This document shows, piece after piece, positions 34,269-42,713 of a stretch of DNA of 42,788 nucleotides. How positions within the stretch are numbered: the stretch's first letter is position 1; each line of letters opens with the position of its first letter. Made by a program: the position numbers and the translations under genes. The notes under the pieces are model-generated. The model was given only the letters and a program-made list of their open reading frames with translations, was not told the origin of the DNA and did no database searches. Source of the stretch: Syntrophomonadaceae bacterium (GTDB lineage Bacteria; Bacillota; Syntrophomonadia; Syntrophomonadales; Syntrophomonadaceae); NCBI GenBank assembly GCA_012518685.1, contig JAAYRQ010000001.1, positions 1 through 42,788 on the forward strand, given 5' to 3'.

Positions 34269-35924
34269 CTATGCTGCATTTTCTTCAGCAGTAGCTGCCG
34301 CAATTTCTTCAGCAGTCATATTCTTCCGACGCTTGAAGAAGTCAACATAGAAGAATCCAGTTAGAATAATAGCCAATGCTGGAATCCAAGCTAGATGATA
34401 AATACCCTGTACTACATAAGTGTAACTTAGATATCCTGCTCCTGGTAAGGCTATTACAAAGGTAGTAAACAATAATGCAAACCACCAGTAACCAGTAGGT
34501 CTGCCTACAAGTTGTAACCAGATAATAATGGTCATAAATGACATTAATGCTAACAAACTAGATAAAGCTGGGAATAGAATCCAAATATAGAACCACGCAC
34601 CAGACAAGGCTAAGGCCGCACAAGCTGCAATAGAAACTGAAGCTGCTGCCCATTTAGGAGCATCAGTTGGTGGGGTAGGTTTTTTAGTCATTAAAGCAAT
34701 TAGTTCTAAGGAGAATATTCTCATATTTCTAGTACCTGACTCTAGAGTGGTAATCATAAATATACTACCTAATAGTCCACCCCATACTAACCAAGCACTA
34801 TTTGGAATAAAGGTAAATACGCTACCAGCTATTTCAGCATATCCACTTTGCAGAATGAATATCCAACCTTTTCCGATATACTCAGTGTAAACAGCTAATG
34901 GTAGAACTGCAGCAGAAGCTAGAGCAACAAATGCTGTTAAGCCTTCTAATACTTCTCCACCATAACCAATTAAACGAACATATTTTTCATCTGGAACTCT
35001 TCTAGAAGTATAACCTGTTGTCCAGAAGGAGTGCATACCTGTTAAGGCACCACAAGAGATAGTTAAGAATAGCATAGGCCATAGTGGTCCTTCAGAAGCA
35101 TAAGTGATAACTGCAGGTAGTTGTAAAGGTATATTACCAACTATACATCCGATTAATAATACAGTTGCACCAACACACATGAAAATAAAGTTTAAAAAGT
35201 TTCTAGGTTCAACTAATATCCAAGCTGGTATAGATGCTGATATAACTGGATAAATACAGAAAATTGCAAACCAAGCACCAAATGGTAGGCTTATAGGATA
35301 TTTGATACCTAAAACTACAAAAATAGCTACAACTACTACTCCAATTAAGGTTGCTCTAAGAACTGGCCAACCAAACTTGTATATAAGGAAACCCATAATA
35401 ACCCCACATACAGTAAAAGCTACCGTTGGTAGAGTTAATTCAGGGGTAGCTGCGAATAGGTTAGCTAATGCAGTTAGAAAAACTGCACAGAACGCTGCAA
35501 TACTAAACCAACCTAAGAAAATTCCCATTTTCCCTGATCTTTCACTGATTAGTTCAGTAATTAGTGTTCCTATAGTTTTTCCTTGTTTACGCATAGAAAT
35601 ATGCATAGTTGCATAGTCGTGTGGGGAACCTAAGAATATATTACCGAATGTAATATATAAGAATGCTGGTAGAAATCCCCACATAGCACCAGTAGCTCCG
35701 CCCGCTAACGGTGCTCCACCAGCAATTGATGCCCAGTGGTCACCAAAAAGGGTTAGAGGGTTAGCAGGATAAAAGTCAACATCATCTCTGAATTCTACTG
35801 CGGGTACAGGTCTTCCTGGCTTGTATATTAAATATCTTTTCTGAATAAATGCACCTATTACAAAATACCCAAATGCCCATATTACTATACCTATTAAAGT
35901 TAGTGATGTTGTAGTAAATTGCAA
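34269..35924 (-). CDS. cstA: carbon starvation protein CstA family transporter
   Basis: A 551-residue polytopic membrane protein with about 14 hydrophobic segments. The N-terminal segment FGDHWASIAGGAPLAGGA and the loop GSPHDYATMHISMRKQGKTI are typical of CstA. In enteric bacteria CstA-type proteins take up peptides or pyruvate during starvation; this shorter Firmicute form is less studied. The start is TTG behind AGGAGG. It lies downstream of the CoA-transferase genes, but a terminator and about 500 bp separate them, so it has its own control. It could import a carboxylate used by the neighbouring enzymes; that is inference. Confidence 0.9.
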   Translation of the reverse strand: MQFTTTSLTLIGIVIWAFGYFVIGAFIQKRYLIYKPGRPVPAVEFRDDVDFYPANPLTLFGDHWASIAGGAPLAGGATGAMWGFLPAFLYITFGNIFLGSPHDYATMHISMRKQGKTIGTLITELISERSGKMGIFLGWFSIAAFCAVFLTALANLFAATPELTLPTVAFTVCGVIMGFLIYKFGWPVLRATLIGVVVVAIFVVLGIKYPISLPFGAWFAIFCIYPVISASIPAWILVEPRNFLNFIFMCVGATVLLIGCIVGNIPLQLPAVITYASEGPLWPMLFLTISCGALTGMHSFWTTGYTSRRVPDEKYVRLIGYGGEVLEGLTAFVALASAAVLPLAVYTEYIGKGWIFILQSGYAEIAGSVFTFIPNSAWLVWGGLLGSIFMITTLESGTRNMRIFSLELIALMTKKPTPPTDAPKWAAASVSIAACAALALSGAWFYIWILFPALSSLLALMSFMTIIIWLQLVGRPTGYWWFALLFTTFVIALPGAGYLSYTYVVQGIYHLAWIPALAIILTGFFYVDFFKRRKNMTAEEIAAATAEENAA

Positions 35925-36365
35925 GTTGTTTCCTCCTCTCGGTTTTTAACAAAATTTGTTGCCATATAATACGAGTTTTCCTTAATGTTGCTTATCTAGC
36001 AAACATTTTAATAAGATTGTGAAACTAGTAATTTATATTAATATACGACTATAGTGCACCCCCTTTTGCCGCAATAGATATACATTTTGTCATAGAGCCT
36101 AATATAATTGCAGTTATTTCCACGGCTTATTTCCTTATACATAATAACTAGCATTTTTCGTGCCAACTTATAAAAATAATATTAAAAATGCCATGCTAAA
36201 GCGGATATATCAATGTTTTAAAGAAATATAAATATGTTTTTTATTATTAACCTTTTAGCTTGAATATTATTTATGTCTAAAAGCTGACAGTCACCGTCAC
36301 TTTTTTGACACCAATTAATAAGAGCTATTAGTCACTTTTTAAGAAATAAATCTTCTTAATTTTTT
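35925..36365. other. regulatory intergenic region upstream of cstA
   Basis: No gene seen. Two inverted repeats lie near cstA: AACAAAATTTGTT (35948-35960), between any promoter and the ribosome-binding site, and ATGTTGCT-TATCT-AGCAAACAT (35985-36006). Either could be an operator. At 36286-36312 a cluster of GTCA/TGAC half-sites (GACAGTCACCGTCAC, then TGACACC) looks like a degenerate palindromic repeat. No clear sigma-54 or sigma-A promoter stands out. Confidence 0.4.
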
Positions 36366-36421
36366 GCAAAAAAGGGGCAGATACCGCTTAGTAAGGCTAG
36401 TTTTTAAATTACGATATCTGC
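36366..36421 (-). terminator. intrinsic terminator after gctB
   Basis: A 10-bp stem (GCAGATATCG with CGGTATCTGC, one wobble) closes a 25-base AT-rich loop, followed by CCCC and T6 on the minus strand. It lies just past the gctB stop and ends the hdr-gct operon. Confidence 0.7.
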
Positions 36422-36441
36422 TCACTTTTAACTAATTGATA

Positions 36442-37233
36442 TTATTTTCTTAAAGAACCAGTTTCATCTACAGCCCTTAAGTTTGCTAATTCTTCTGCAG
36501 TTGGTTCAGGAACCATTTTTACATCTGGAGATACTTTTAAGTCCCAACCAGTGTTTTCAATAATTTCTTCTACAGAACTAAAACTAAAATAAGCATCTAA
36601 GATAAACTCTTTTGTTACAGGGTCTGGCCTTAAAATACCTAAGTTAGTAATTATAGCAGCAGGTCCTCCGCCAGGGAAACAATATTTTTCTCTAGCATTA
36701 CCACCATCTAGATAACCTGGAGATGAAATATAGTCAACTCTTTCTAAGAACCTTCTCTTTTCGTGTTGAGCCATAATCATATACTTTTTAGCACCAATAG
36801 CAATATCATTAGCACCACCACTACCATTTAGTCTGGTTTTTGGTAGAGTATATTTGCCTACTTTCCAAGGTTGTTGCCCATCTTCCCATATGCCTGTAGT
36901 ATTGACATTGCCATACTTGTCAACTTGAGCACAGCCAATCACAGCATTATCAACCTTCGCTGAAGCTACTAGCATACATAGAGCATCTATGCCATTAGTA
37001 AAACTAGTGGCATTAGTGGAAATACGGTTATCCTCTATTCCCCAAGGGAGTCCACCTACTGGAGTAGAACCATAGACACCACCTTCGGTAAAAGGGTTCA
37101 TGTTAGGAGCGTGGTTTTTCTTGGCAAAATAACCTGCTAACATACTTAAACCTACACCTAAAATAGCCAATTCGCCGTCTTTAAATTCTCTACCAGTTGC
37201 AATAGCCATCATTTCATTTTTTGTGTAATCCAT
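36442..37233 (-). CDS. gctB: CoA-transferase beta subunit, glutaconate CoA-transferase family
   Basis: Catalytic subunit of a family I CoA-transferase. It aligns by eye to Acidaminococcus GctB: the nucleophilic glutamate falls in FTEGGVYG (about Glu50), with the shared blocks KTRLNGSGGANDIA and MAQHEKRRFLERVDYISSPG. The 263-residue length fits. ATG lies behind GGGAGG, 4 bp after gctA, so the two form a heteromer. It moves CoA between a carboxylate and an acyl-CoA; the actual acid (glutaconate, an oxoacid or another) cannot be told. Last gene before the terminator. Confidence 0.88.
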   Translation of the reverse strand: MDYTKNEMMAIATGREFKDGELAILGVGLSMLAGYFAKKNHAPNMNPFTEGGVYGSTPVGGLPWGIEDNRISTNATSFTNGIDALCMLVASAKVDNAVIGCAQVDKYGNVNTTGIWEDGQQPWKVGKYTLPKTRLNGSGGANDIAIGAKKYMIMAQHEKRRFLERVDYISSPGYLDGGNAREKYCFPGGGPAAIITNLGILRPDPVTKEFILDAYFSFSSVEEIIENTGWDLKVSPDVKMVPEPTAEELANLRAVDETGSLRK

Positions 37234-37237
37234 ATTC

Positions 37238-38221
37238 TTACCTCCCTCCCATAAGTTCTTTTATTTCTGCATCAGTTTTAATCCACTTTCTGTATGGGTC
37301 CATAAGGAAAGCAGTATCACTTTTGCTAATTAAGTCAACCTTTTCTTTGCCTATCACATCTACTAATTCTTCCGAAGTTTTATAACTGTTAACATATTTT
37401 TCTAAATATTCTTGGGTGCCTTCTTCTGTTTTAAGCATTTTATTCATATAATAGAAATGCTCTTCATCACTATCATAACAACCAGTAGAACAGGCAGGCC
37501 ATACACCCATAGGAGCATATACCACAGCATCAACTAAGAAATCAGGAATTCTAACTAAGTTAGGATATTGACGCATACAATCTGTGTCTACAATATAATC
37601 AGCTTGTAATACTACTTTTTTAGCCGCTCTAGATAACTCAAAACGACTCCATTCGGTTCCTAAAATAATTGCATTACCATTTACATCTGCCATTGTGACA
37701 TGAATTACTGCTAAATCAGGTACTACCGCACTTAATGCACCTACATTTTTACCTGTAAAAGGATCTTGGATTACAGGTATTTTTTTAGTATTTGGATATA
37801 CATCAGGTTCATCAGCCGAACACCATTCTTGGTCAGAGCCAACACTAATGTAAGAAGGCATAAAAGGAATTCCTAATGCACCAGCTAAAATACGAAGTGG
37901 CATACTACCATTGGAATAGTCTTCTAATATAGTTTGTCCACTTTCTACAGCCCTTCTTAATCCATTAGCAAAACCATAGACTTCTAGTCCCGAAAAACCT
38001 ACTTCAATACGAGATATTCCACCAACAGCAGCAAGTAAGTTAATGCCTTGACAGCTACAATGAGAAATACTGTTTATGTCTTTAACCCCTTGACGCACCA
38101 TTTCCCGGAAAAATTCTGTACAATCAGAACCCACCGGTAATCCTCCTCCGTGAGCAAAAGTCATGCCATCCCAAGTATATTTAGAGACAGCTTCTTGCAT
38201 AGATATAAGTTTATTACCCAC
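37238..38221 (-). CDS. gctA: CoA-transferase alpha subunit, glutaconate CoA-transferase family
   Basis: Partner subunit of the CoA-transferase. The 327-residue product has the GctA-like N-terminus (SMQEAVSKYTWDGMTFAHGG) with the glycine loop FAHGGGLPVGS, and the block HVTMADVNGNAIILGTEW typical of family I alpha subunits. The start is GTG behind AAAGGAGG. It is 137 bp after the hdrB gene at 38359. The gap holds only a four-codon micro-frame with a strong ribosome-binding site, so transcription probably runs through from the hdr genes. Confidence 0.88.
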   Translation of the reverse strand: MGNKLISMQEAVSKYTWDGMTFAHGGGLPVGSDCTEFFREMVRQGVKDINSISHCSCQGINLLAAVGGISRIEVGFSGLEVYGFANGLRRAVESGQTILEDYSNGSMPLRILAGALGIPFMPSYISVGSDQEWCSADEPDVYPNTKKIPVIQDPFTGKNVGALSAVVPDLAVIHVTMADVNGNAIILGTEWSRFELSRAAKKVVLQADYIVDTDCMRQYPNLVRIPDFLVDAVVYAPMGVWPACSTGCYDSDEEHFYYMNKMLKTEEGTQEYLEKYVNSYKTSEELVDVIGKEKVDLISKSDTAFLMDPYRKWIKTDAEIKELMGGR

Positions 38222-38358
38222 TATATTACCTCCTTTAAATTTTGTCCTTATTAGTCTTTACAATTGCAGTTTTTAATACTTCAAGTTACCCATTATCCGC
38301 TTTTACTGAAAAGTCATTACCACCTCCACCTAGCGGTTAATTACTTAAAATTCTACGA

Positions 38359-39231
38359 TTATATGATTCCTTGCTTCTTTAGCAAAGGTGAAGCACTATT
38401 TAATAACTGTCTAAAACCTAATTGTCTATAGGAATATCCATAAGCTAGTCCCATTAACTGAGTAAAGAATATAATTGGCATGTCGTACTTTACGCCCCGA
38501 CTTTTTTCAATAGCACCTAACCTAGTGTCTAAATTGGTATGACACATAGGACAAGCCACTACAATAGCATCGGCACCTGCATTTTTAGCAGATTCTACAA
38601 CTTGTCCACTCAAATCTACCACAATATCCGTTTCCGAAGCAGCATAGCCCCCACCGCAACACTCCGCCTTATGTGACCAGTTTACCGTTTCGATACCAAT
38701 CACCTGTAAAATATCATCCATAGATGTAGGTTGTTCAGGTGAGTCAAAAGCTACTACTTTGGAGGGGCGTGTTAACAAACACCCATAATAAGCGGCTACT
38801 TTAAGCCCAGTTAAAGGTTTTACAACTTTAGAAGCTATCTTTTCGAGCCCTACTTGTTCTGTAAAAAATTGCACCAAGTTTGTAACCTCTGGTTCTACAG
38901 GGGCAGGTGCATTAATAATTTCGGCCACTTCTTTAGCTAATTCTGGATTATTTCTTAATTCATAAGAAGCCGTCTTCAACCTGCCAAAACAACCTGCACA
39001 AGGTACAGTTATCATGTCCAAATTCATGTTTTTCGCTATATTAAGATTTCTGGCACCTAGACTTACACTTAGTTTGTGATTTAAACTGTGGGCAGCTGTA
39101 GCTCCACAACAGTTCCAGTCCTCTATTTCTTGTAAATTGATGTTTAATTTATCACAAACCAGATGAGTTGAGGAATTATATGCCCTCGACAAACCGTGAA
39201 GTGAACATCCAGGAAAATACGCTACATTCAT
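38359..39231 (-). CDS. heterodisulfide reductase subunit B-like protein (copy 1)
   Basis: A 290-residue protein with two complete CCG domains: Cys9, Cys41-Cys42, Cys78, Cys81, and Cys151, Cys191-Cys192, Cys227, Cys230. In HdrB such sites bind the non-cubane [4Fe-4S] clusters that cleave disulfides. It lies 4 bp after its HdrC partner, behind AAAGGGG. The substrate here is unknown, since coenzymes M and B are absent from Clostridia. The ligand set looks functional on both sides. Confidence 0.88.
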   Translation of the reverse strand: MNVAYFPGCSLHGLSRAYNSSTHLVCDKLNINLQEIEDWNCCGATAAHSLNHKLSVSLGARNLNIAKNMNLDMITVPCAGCFGRLKTASYELRNNPELAKEVAEIINAPAPVEPEVTNLVQFFTEQVGLEKIASKVVKPLTGLKVAAYYGCLLTRPSKVVAFDSPEQPTSMDDILQVIGIETVNWSHKAECCGGGYAASETDIVVDLSGQVVESAKNAGADAIVVACPMCHTNLDTRLGAIEKSRGVKYDMPIIFFTQLMGLAYGYSYRQLGFRQLLNSASPLLKKQGII

Positions 39232-39235
39232 CGGT

Positions 39236-39832
39236 TTACCCCTTTCTTAGTGAAGTCATTTTGAAAATACGACGAGTTTCATCTCTTTTTTTCATCTTAG
39301 GTGTAAAAGGATTAACCTTTCCCTTAAAGAACATTTTCATACCAGGATCAAAAACATCTTTAAAATAATCACCCGTTTTTAGATTAAATTCCATAGCTAA
39401 GAAGCCTTCTTCTACTCTGCCACCCTTTTCAATATGTCCTAACATAAGTTCATGGAAAACTAAAACTTGTTCTCGGGTAGCAGGAATTTGGTTCTTATAA
39501 GCAACTTCCCTTAAATAATCCATTATTCTGGGAATATCAATGCTAGCTGGACAACGGTCAACACATAATTGGCAGGATACACAAGTCCATAAAGAGTCCA
39601 TTTTTAAAAGCGAGTCAACTTCACCCATCTTAATTAATTTCACTACCTGTCTAGCAGTAATATCAAATATATGGGTATTAGAACAACCACCAGAACACTT
39701 ACCACATTCCAAACAAGTGTTTAAATCAATACCACAATTATCTAAAAGCTCTTGTTGGAAAGAATTATCTATTTCATCAAGCTTAATAGCCTTGAAAAAA
39801 TCTGCCGTCATAGGAGTAGTTGAACTAGGCAT
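39236..39832 (-). CDS. heterodisulfide reductase subunit C-like ferredoxin protein (copy 1)
   Basis: A 198-residue electron-transfer subunit with two [4Fe-4S] motifs: CLECGKCSGGC (Cys40, 43, 46, 50) and CVSCQLCVDRCP (Cys84, 87, 90, 94). It should pass electrons between HdrA and HdrB. ATG lies behind GGAGGG. It is 11 bp after hdrA and 4 bp before hdrB, in one operon. Confidence 0.9.
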   Translation of the reverse strand: MPSSTTPMTADFFKAIKLDEIDNSFQQELLDNCGIDLNTCLECGKCSGGCSNTHIFDITARQVVKLIKMGEVDSLLKMDSLWTCVSCQLCVDRCPASIDIPRIMDYLREVAYKNQIPATREQVLVFHELMLGHIEKGGRVEEGFLAMEFNLKTGDYFKDVFDPGMKMFFKGKVNPFTPKMKKRDETRRIFKMTSLRKG

Positions 39833-39843
39833 ATTATTCCCTC

Positions 39844-40875
39844 CTAATTCTCTTGATTAAACAGGGCTAATACTTGGGCTGCTGCTGCTCCACCTTGATG
39901 CATAGCTCCTAAGCTTTCCACAGCAAAACTACAAGCACCAGCATAATAAATGCGCTCCCCTGTTTTCATAACTTCATTAGTTTCATAATCTATAAAGCCA
40001 TATTTATCCGTTTTTACGGGAAATATATTGGACATTTCCTTCGTTCCTGCACTAGGTTCAAGTGCCGCAGCTAAGACAACCATGTCTGCGGTTACTTCAA
40101 TAGGCATACCCCTTAAAGTATCTTCCGCTCTTATTAATAAACGACCATCTTCAGGTAATACTTTAGCAGGACGACCTCTTACATACTTAACTTTTTTATC
40201 TTCGATAACCGAGCGTACAAATTCTTCATACTCTCTGCCTGCAGCTCTATAGTCCATATAAAAGACATAACACTTAGTATCAGGAAACATTTCTTTTACT
40301 ACGCCAGCTTGCTTAGCTGTGTACATACAGCAGATTTTTGAGCAATATGGATAGCCCTTAGAACGATCCCTAGAGCCAACACATTTAAAGAAAGCTACTG
40401 TCTTAGGGGGAGTAACTTTGTCTTTATTAGTAGCCCATTCCTTTAATATTTCTTCAAATTCTAAAGAATTAACTACATTATCATAATGTCCATAGCCATA
40501 TTCGCCGTGTGAAGTTACATCTAGCATTTGCGAACCAGTTGCTATAACTACAGCATCTACTTCAACTTCTTTAGCTTCACTTTTGTTTTGTAATTTGACT
40601 AGATAGCTATTAGGCTTTTGATCGGCACTAATCACTTTAGTTTGGGTCATAACCGTAATATTAGGACATTCATTCAATTGTTCTACCTTATATTTAATAA
40701 GATCAGCCGGGTTTTCATAACGAGGATAGCTGTTGTATAGTTTTTCTAAAACTCCGCCTAAAGATTCTGCTACTTCTACTAATAAAACTTTATAACCCGA
40801 CTGACCAATTTTTAATGCAGCTTCTATACCAGCAATGCCGCCTCCAATTACAAGGGCAGTTTTCGTTTCACTCAT
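39844..40875 (-). CDS. heterodisulfide reductase subunit A-like flavoprotein (short form)
   Basis: A 343-residue FAD protein with a Rossmann motif (VIGGGIAGIEAALKI, about 9-23) and the HdrA iron-sulfur segment FKCVGSRDRSKGYPYCSKIC, followed by CM (Cys165, 178, 182, 183). It lacks the long N-terminal and C-terminal ferredoxin parts of methanogen HdrA, and so matches the short HdrA of sHdr-type complexes. Start at ATG 40875 (MSETKTALVIGG), 9 bases after AAAGGAG, is preferred over an ATG further upstream that overlaps hdrB. No partner hydrogenase, formate dehydrogenase or Etf gene is visible in the window. Confidence 0.88.
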   Translation of the reverse strand: MSETKTALVIGGGIAGIEAALKIGQSGYKVLLVEVAESLGGVLEKLYNSYPRYENPADLIKYKVEQLNECPNITVMTQTKVISADQKPNSYLVKLQNKSEAKEVEVDAVVIATGSQMLDVTSHGEYGYGHYDNVVNSLEFEEILKEWATNKDKVTPPKTVAFFKCVGSRDRSKGYPYCSKICCMYTAKQAGVVKEMFPDTKCYVFYMDYRAAGREYEEFVRSVIEDKKVKYVRGRPAKVLPEDGRLLIRAEDTLRGMPIEVTADMVVLAAALEPSAGTKEMSNIFPVKTDKYGFIDYETNEVMKTGERIYYAGACSFAVESLGAMHQGGAAAAQVLALFNQEN

Positions 40876-40879
40876 TGAA

Positions 40880-41827
40880 CTATTCTCCTTTCCCAAATCC
40901 AAGTCTATTTAAAATATCGTCAACTGGAATAGTATTAGCGTTAAAGCCTAATTTTTCAACTGGCACACCAATACATAAGCCTATTAGTTGTGCTAAATCT
41001 ATAACTGGAATATTATAAGGCCCAAAGCCCCTATCCATAAGATTTTTTTGTTCCCTATCTAGGGCAACATTACAACCTGGACATACGGTAGTCATTAATT
41101 CTACCCCTTCTTCTTTAGCACTATCTAATTTGCGGGCTAGATGTGGTTGTACTACAGATTCCCTGTGGGTAAAACCTCTACCCACTGACGCTCCACAACA
41201 CATTCTTCTTTCCTTAAAAAATACAGGAACTCCGCCTAAGGCTTCATATATTTCCTCATGAAAAGTAGGCAAATCCCCATCATCTAGAACCCCATACAAC
41301 TGTGATAGATAGTGACATCCATAGTGAGAAGCAACTCTCAAACCATTTAAAGGATGTATTACTAATTCCTTAATTTTATCTATTAGGAGATAGTACAACT
41401 CTTGGACATGAATGATTCTGGTTTCATTTTTATATTCATAACCCCATTGGCTAATTAGTTGGTTAGACATTTTTTTATACTCTGGGTTGTGGTTAAGAAT
41501 ATGAGCTAGTTCAGTATTGTAACCAAAACAGCCATTGCAGAACATATAGGTGTCTAAGCCATATCTTTGTTCTACTAAAGCTAAGTTTCTCGCAGTTACA
41601 GCTAAAGCTGGTTCAGGGGGAAAGCCAGAACAAGTTAGGATATACCCCGAACAGCAAGTCTGATCGGCATCCATAATTACTTCTACCCCTAATTTTTTTA
41701 ATACTTCTTTAACAGCACTTTCTGTTCCAGGGTATTCCATACTCCCCGTACAACTCCGAAAAAGAAATATTTTTTCAGGTATTTCACCAATTCTTTCCTT
41801 AGGTGATATTACAAGTGGTTTATTCAT
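40880..41827 (-). CDS. heterodisulfide reductase subunit B-like protein (copy 2)
   Basis: A 315-residue two-CCG protein: Cys26, Cys58-Cys59 (CCSG variant), Cys97, Cys100, and Cys171, Cys210-Cys211, Cys249, Cys252. It differs clearly in sequence from copy 1 and probably occupies the other half of a complex. Start at ATG 41827 (MNKPLVIS) follows AAAGGGGGGG. It overlaps the upstream hdrC by 8 bp. An earlier ATG would extend it deeper into that gene without a ribosome-binding site. Confidence 0.87.
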   Translation of the reverse strand: MNKPLVISPKERIGEIPEKIFLFRSCTGSMEYPGTESAVKEVLKKLGVEVIMDADQTCCSGYILTCSGFPPEPALAVTARNLALVEQRYGLDTYMFCNGCFGYNTELAHILNHNPEYKKMSNQLISQWGYEYKNETRIIHVQELYYLLIDKIKELVIHPLNGLRVASHYGCHYLSQLYGVLDDGDLPTFHEEIYEALGGVPVFFKERRMCCGASVGRGFTHRESVVQPHLARKLDSAKEEGVELMTTVCPGCNVALDREQKNLMDRGFGPYNIPVIDLAQLIGLCIGVPVEKLGFNANTIPVDDILNRLGFGKGE

Positions 41828-42413
41828 TAGTAACACCCCCCCTTTCCAGACTAAAATTAACATCCTTTTCAACCATTTCTTCTAACTTTTCCATCCATTC
41901 AATAGCACCAGTTTGTTCAAATATTGCTCGATATTCTGCAATGGCCTTTTCCGAAACTTCTGGCCATTCTTCAACTCCAATGGATGTACGCAACCTATTG
42001 ATTTTTTGTACTCCTCTTTCACCTGGAACAAAAGTCAAACCTTTATCAAAAGCCCTAAAACCATATTTATTAATGGGTTTTACATATTTTAGTCCATAAT
42101 TATTCTCTAATGCCATAAATCTTAGTTGCATCATTAACAGTGGAAAATGGATATCAACTGGACATACCCTATAACAGTTAGCACACCAAAAACATCTCCA
42201 TATTTCTTCACTTTCTAATAATCTTGCAGTATTTCCAGTCAGAATCTCACTGATTACAAACCTGGGATTATAAGACGGTGTTATTGCTGCTACTGGACAG
42301 TTACCCGTACATTTACCACACTGTAAGCAATTTTCTAGGTTTTCTACCAAATTATACTTGTCAATTTCACCATAAAGATTATCCCGCCAATCTTTATCGC
42401 GTTCTCTTGGCAT
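41820..42413 (-). CDS. heterodisulfide reductase subunit C-like ferredoxin protein (copy 2)
   Basis: A 197-residue protein with CLQCGKCTGNCP (Cys29, 32, 35, 39) and CFWCANCYRVCP (Cys74, 77, 80, 84), each for one [4Fe-4S] cluster. The C-terminal 90 residues form a mostly helical region of unknown role. ATG lies behind AAGGGAG. First gene of the hdrC-hdrB-hdrA-hdrC-hdrB-gctA-gctB unit as far as the window shows; the promoter should lie in 42414-42660. Confidence 0.9.
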   Translation of the reverse strand: MPRERDKDWRDNLYGEIDKYNLVENLENCLQCGKCTGNCPVAAITPSYNPRFVISEILTGNTARLLESEEIWRCFWCANCYRVCPVDIHFPLLMMQLRFMALENNYGLKYVKPINKYGFRAFDKGLTFVPGERGVQKINRLRTSIGVEEWPEVSEKAIAEYRAIFEQTGAIEWMEKLEEMVEKDVNFSLERGGVTNE

Positions 42414-42662
42414 ATTTCACATCTCCCTTATAATTAAATTAGATGAACATCTATCAACCAAATATTGTGCAGTAAAAAATATAATTAAACTTCAGCAGAA
42501 TAAATATGCAAATAATATGCCAGTTATTAAGTAAAAATGTTTTTCTGAAAATTTTAGCTATTTTATACTCATATTCAGTAAATACATATATGTTTTTCAA
42601 AATAAGCCGATATTTATAAATCTGATCAGTTAATGAGATAGGCAAATTACATAATTTAAAAC
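42414..42662. other. upstream region of the hdr operon
   Basis: No supported gene. A 63-codon minus-strand frame at 42454-42645 lacks a ribosome-binding site and resembles no family. AT-rich sequence suitable for a promoter is present, but no single -35/-10 pair is convincing. Confidence 0.4.
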
Positions 42663-42713
42663 AAAAAAGTGTCAGTTTCTTAGATATGTTTTTTAAGAAA
42701 CTGACACCTTTTT
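42663..42713. terminator. bidirectional terminator upstream of the hdr operon
   Basis: A perfect 14-bp stem (GTGTCAGTTTCTTA with TAAGAAACTGACAC, 11-base loop) has A6 on the left and CT5 on the right. It probably ends the next minus-strand gene beyond the window edge and isolates the hdr operon. Bases 42714-42788 show nothing further. Confidence 0.78.

Noticed and set aside
35936-35975. Sigma-54 promoter upstream of cstA
   Set aside because: TGGCA is present, but the required GC dinucleotide at the right distance is absent.
36442-42413. Methanogen-type CoM-CoB heterodisulfide reductase
   Set aside because: The host is a Firmicute and HdrA is a short form lacking the ferredoxin parts, so the methanogen substrate should not be assigned.
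42454-42645. 63-codon minus-strand frame upstream of the hdr operon
   Set aside because: TTG start without ribosome-binding site and no family resemblance; probably chance in AT-rich sequence.
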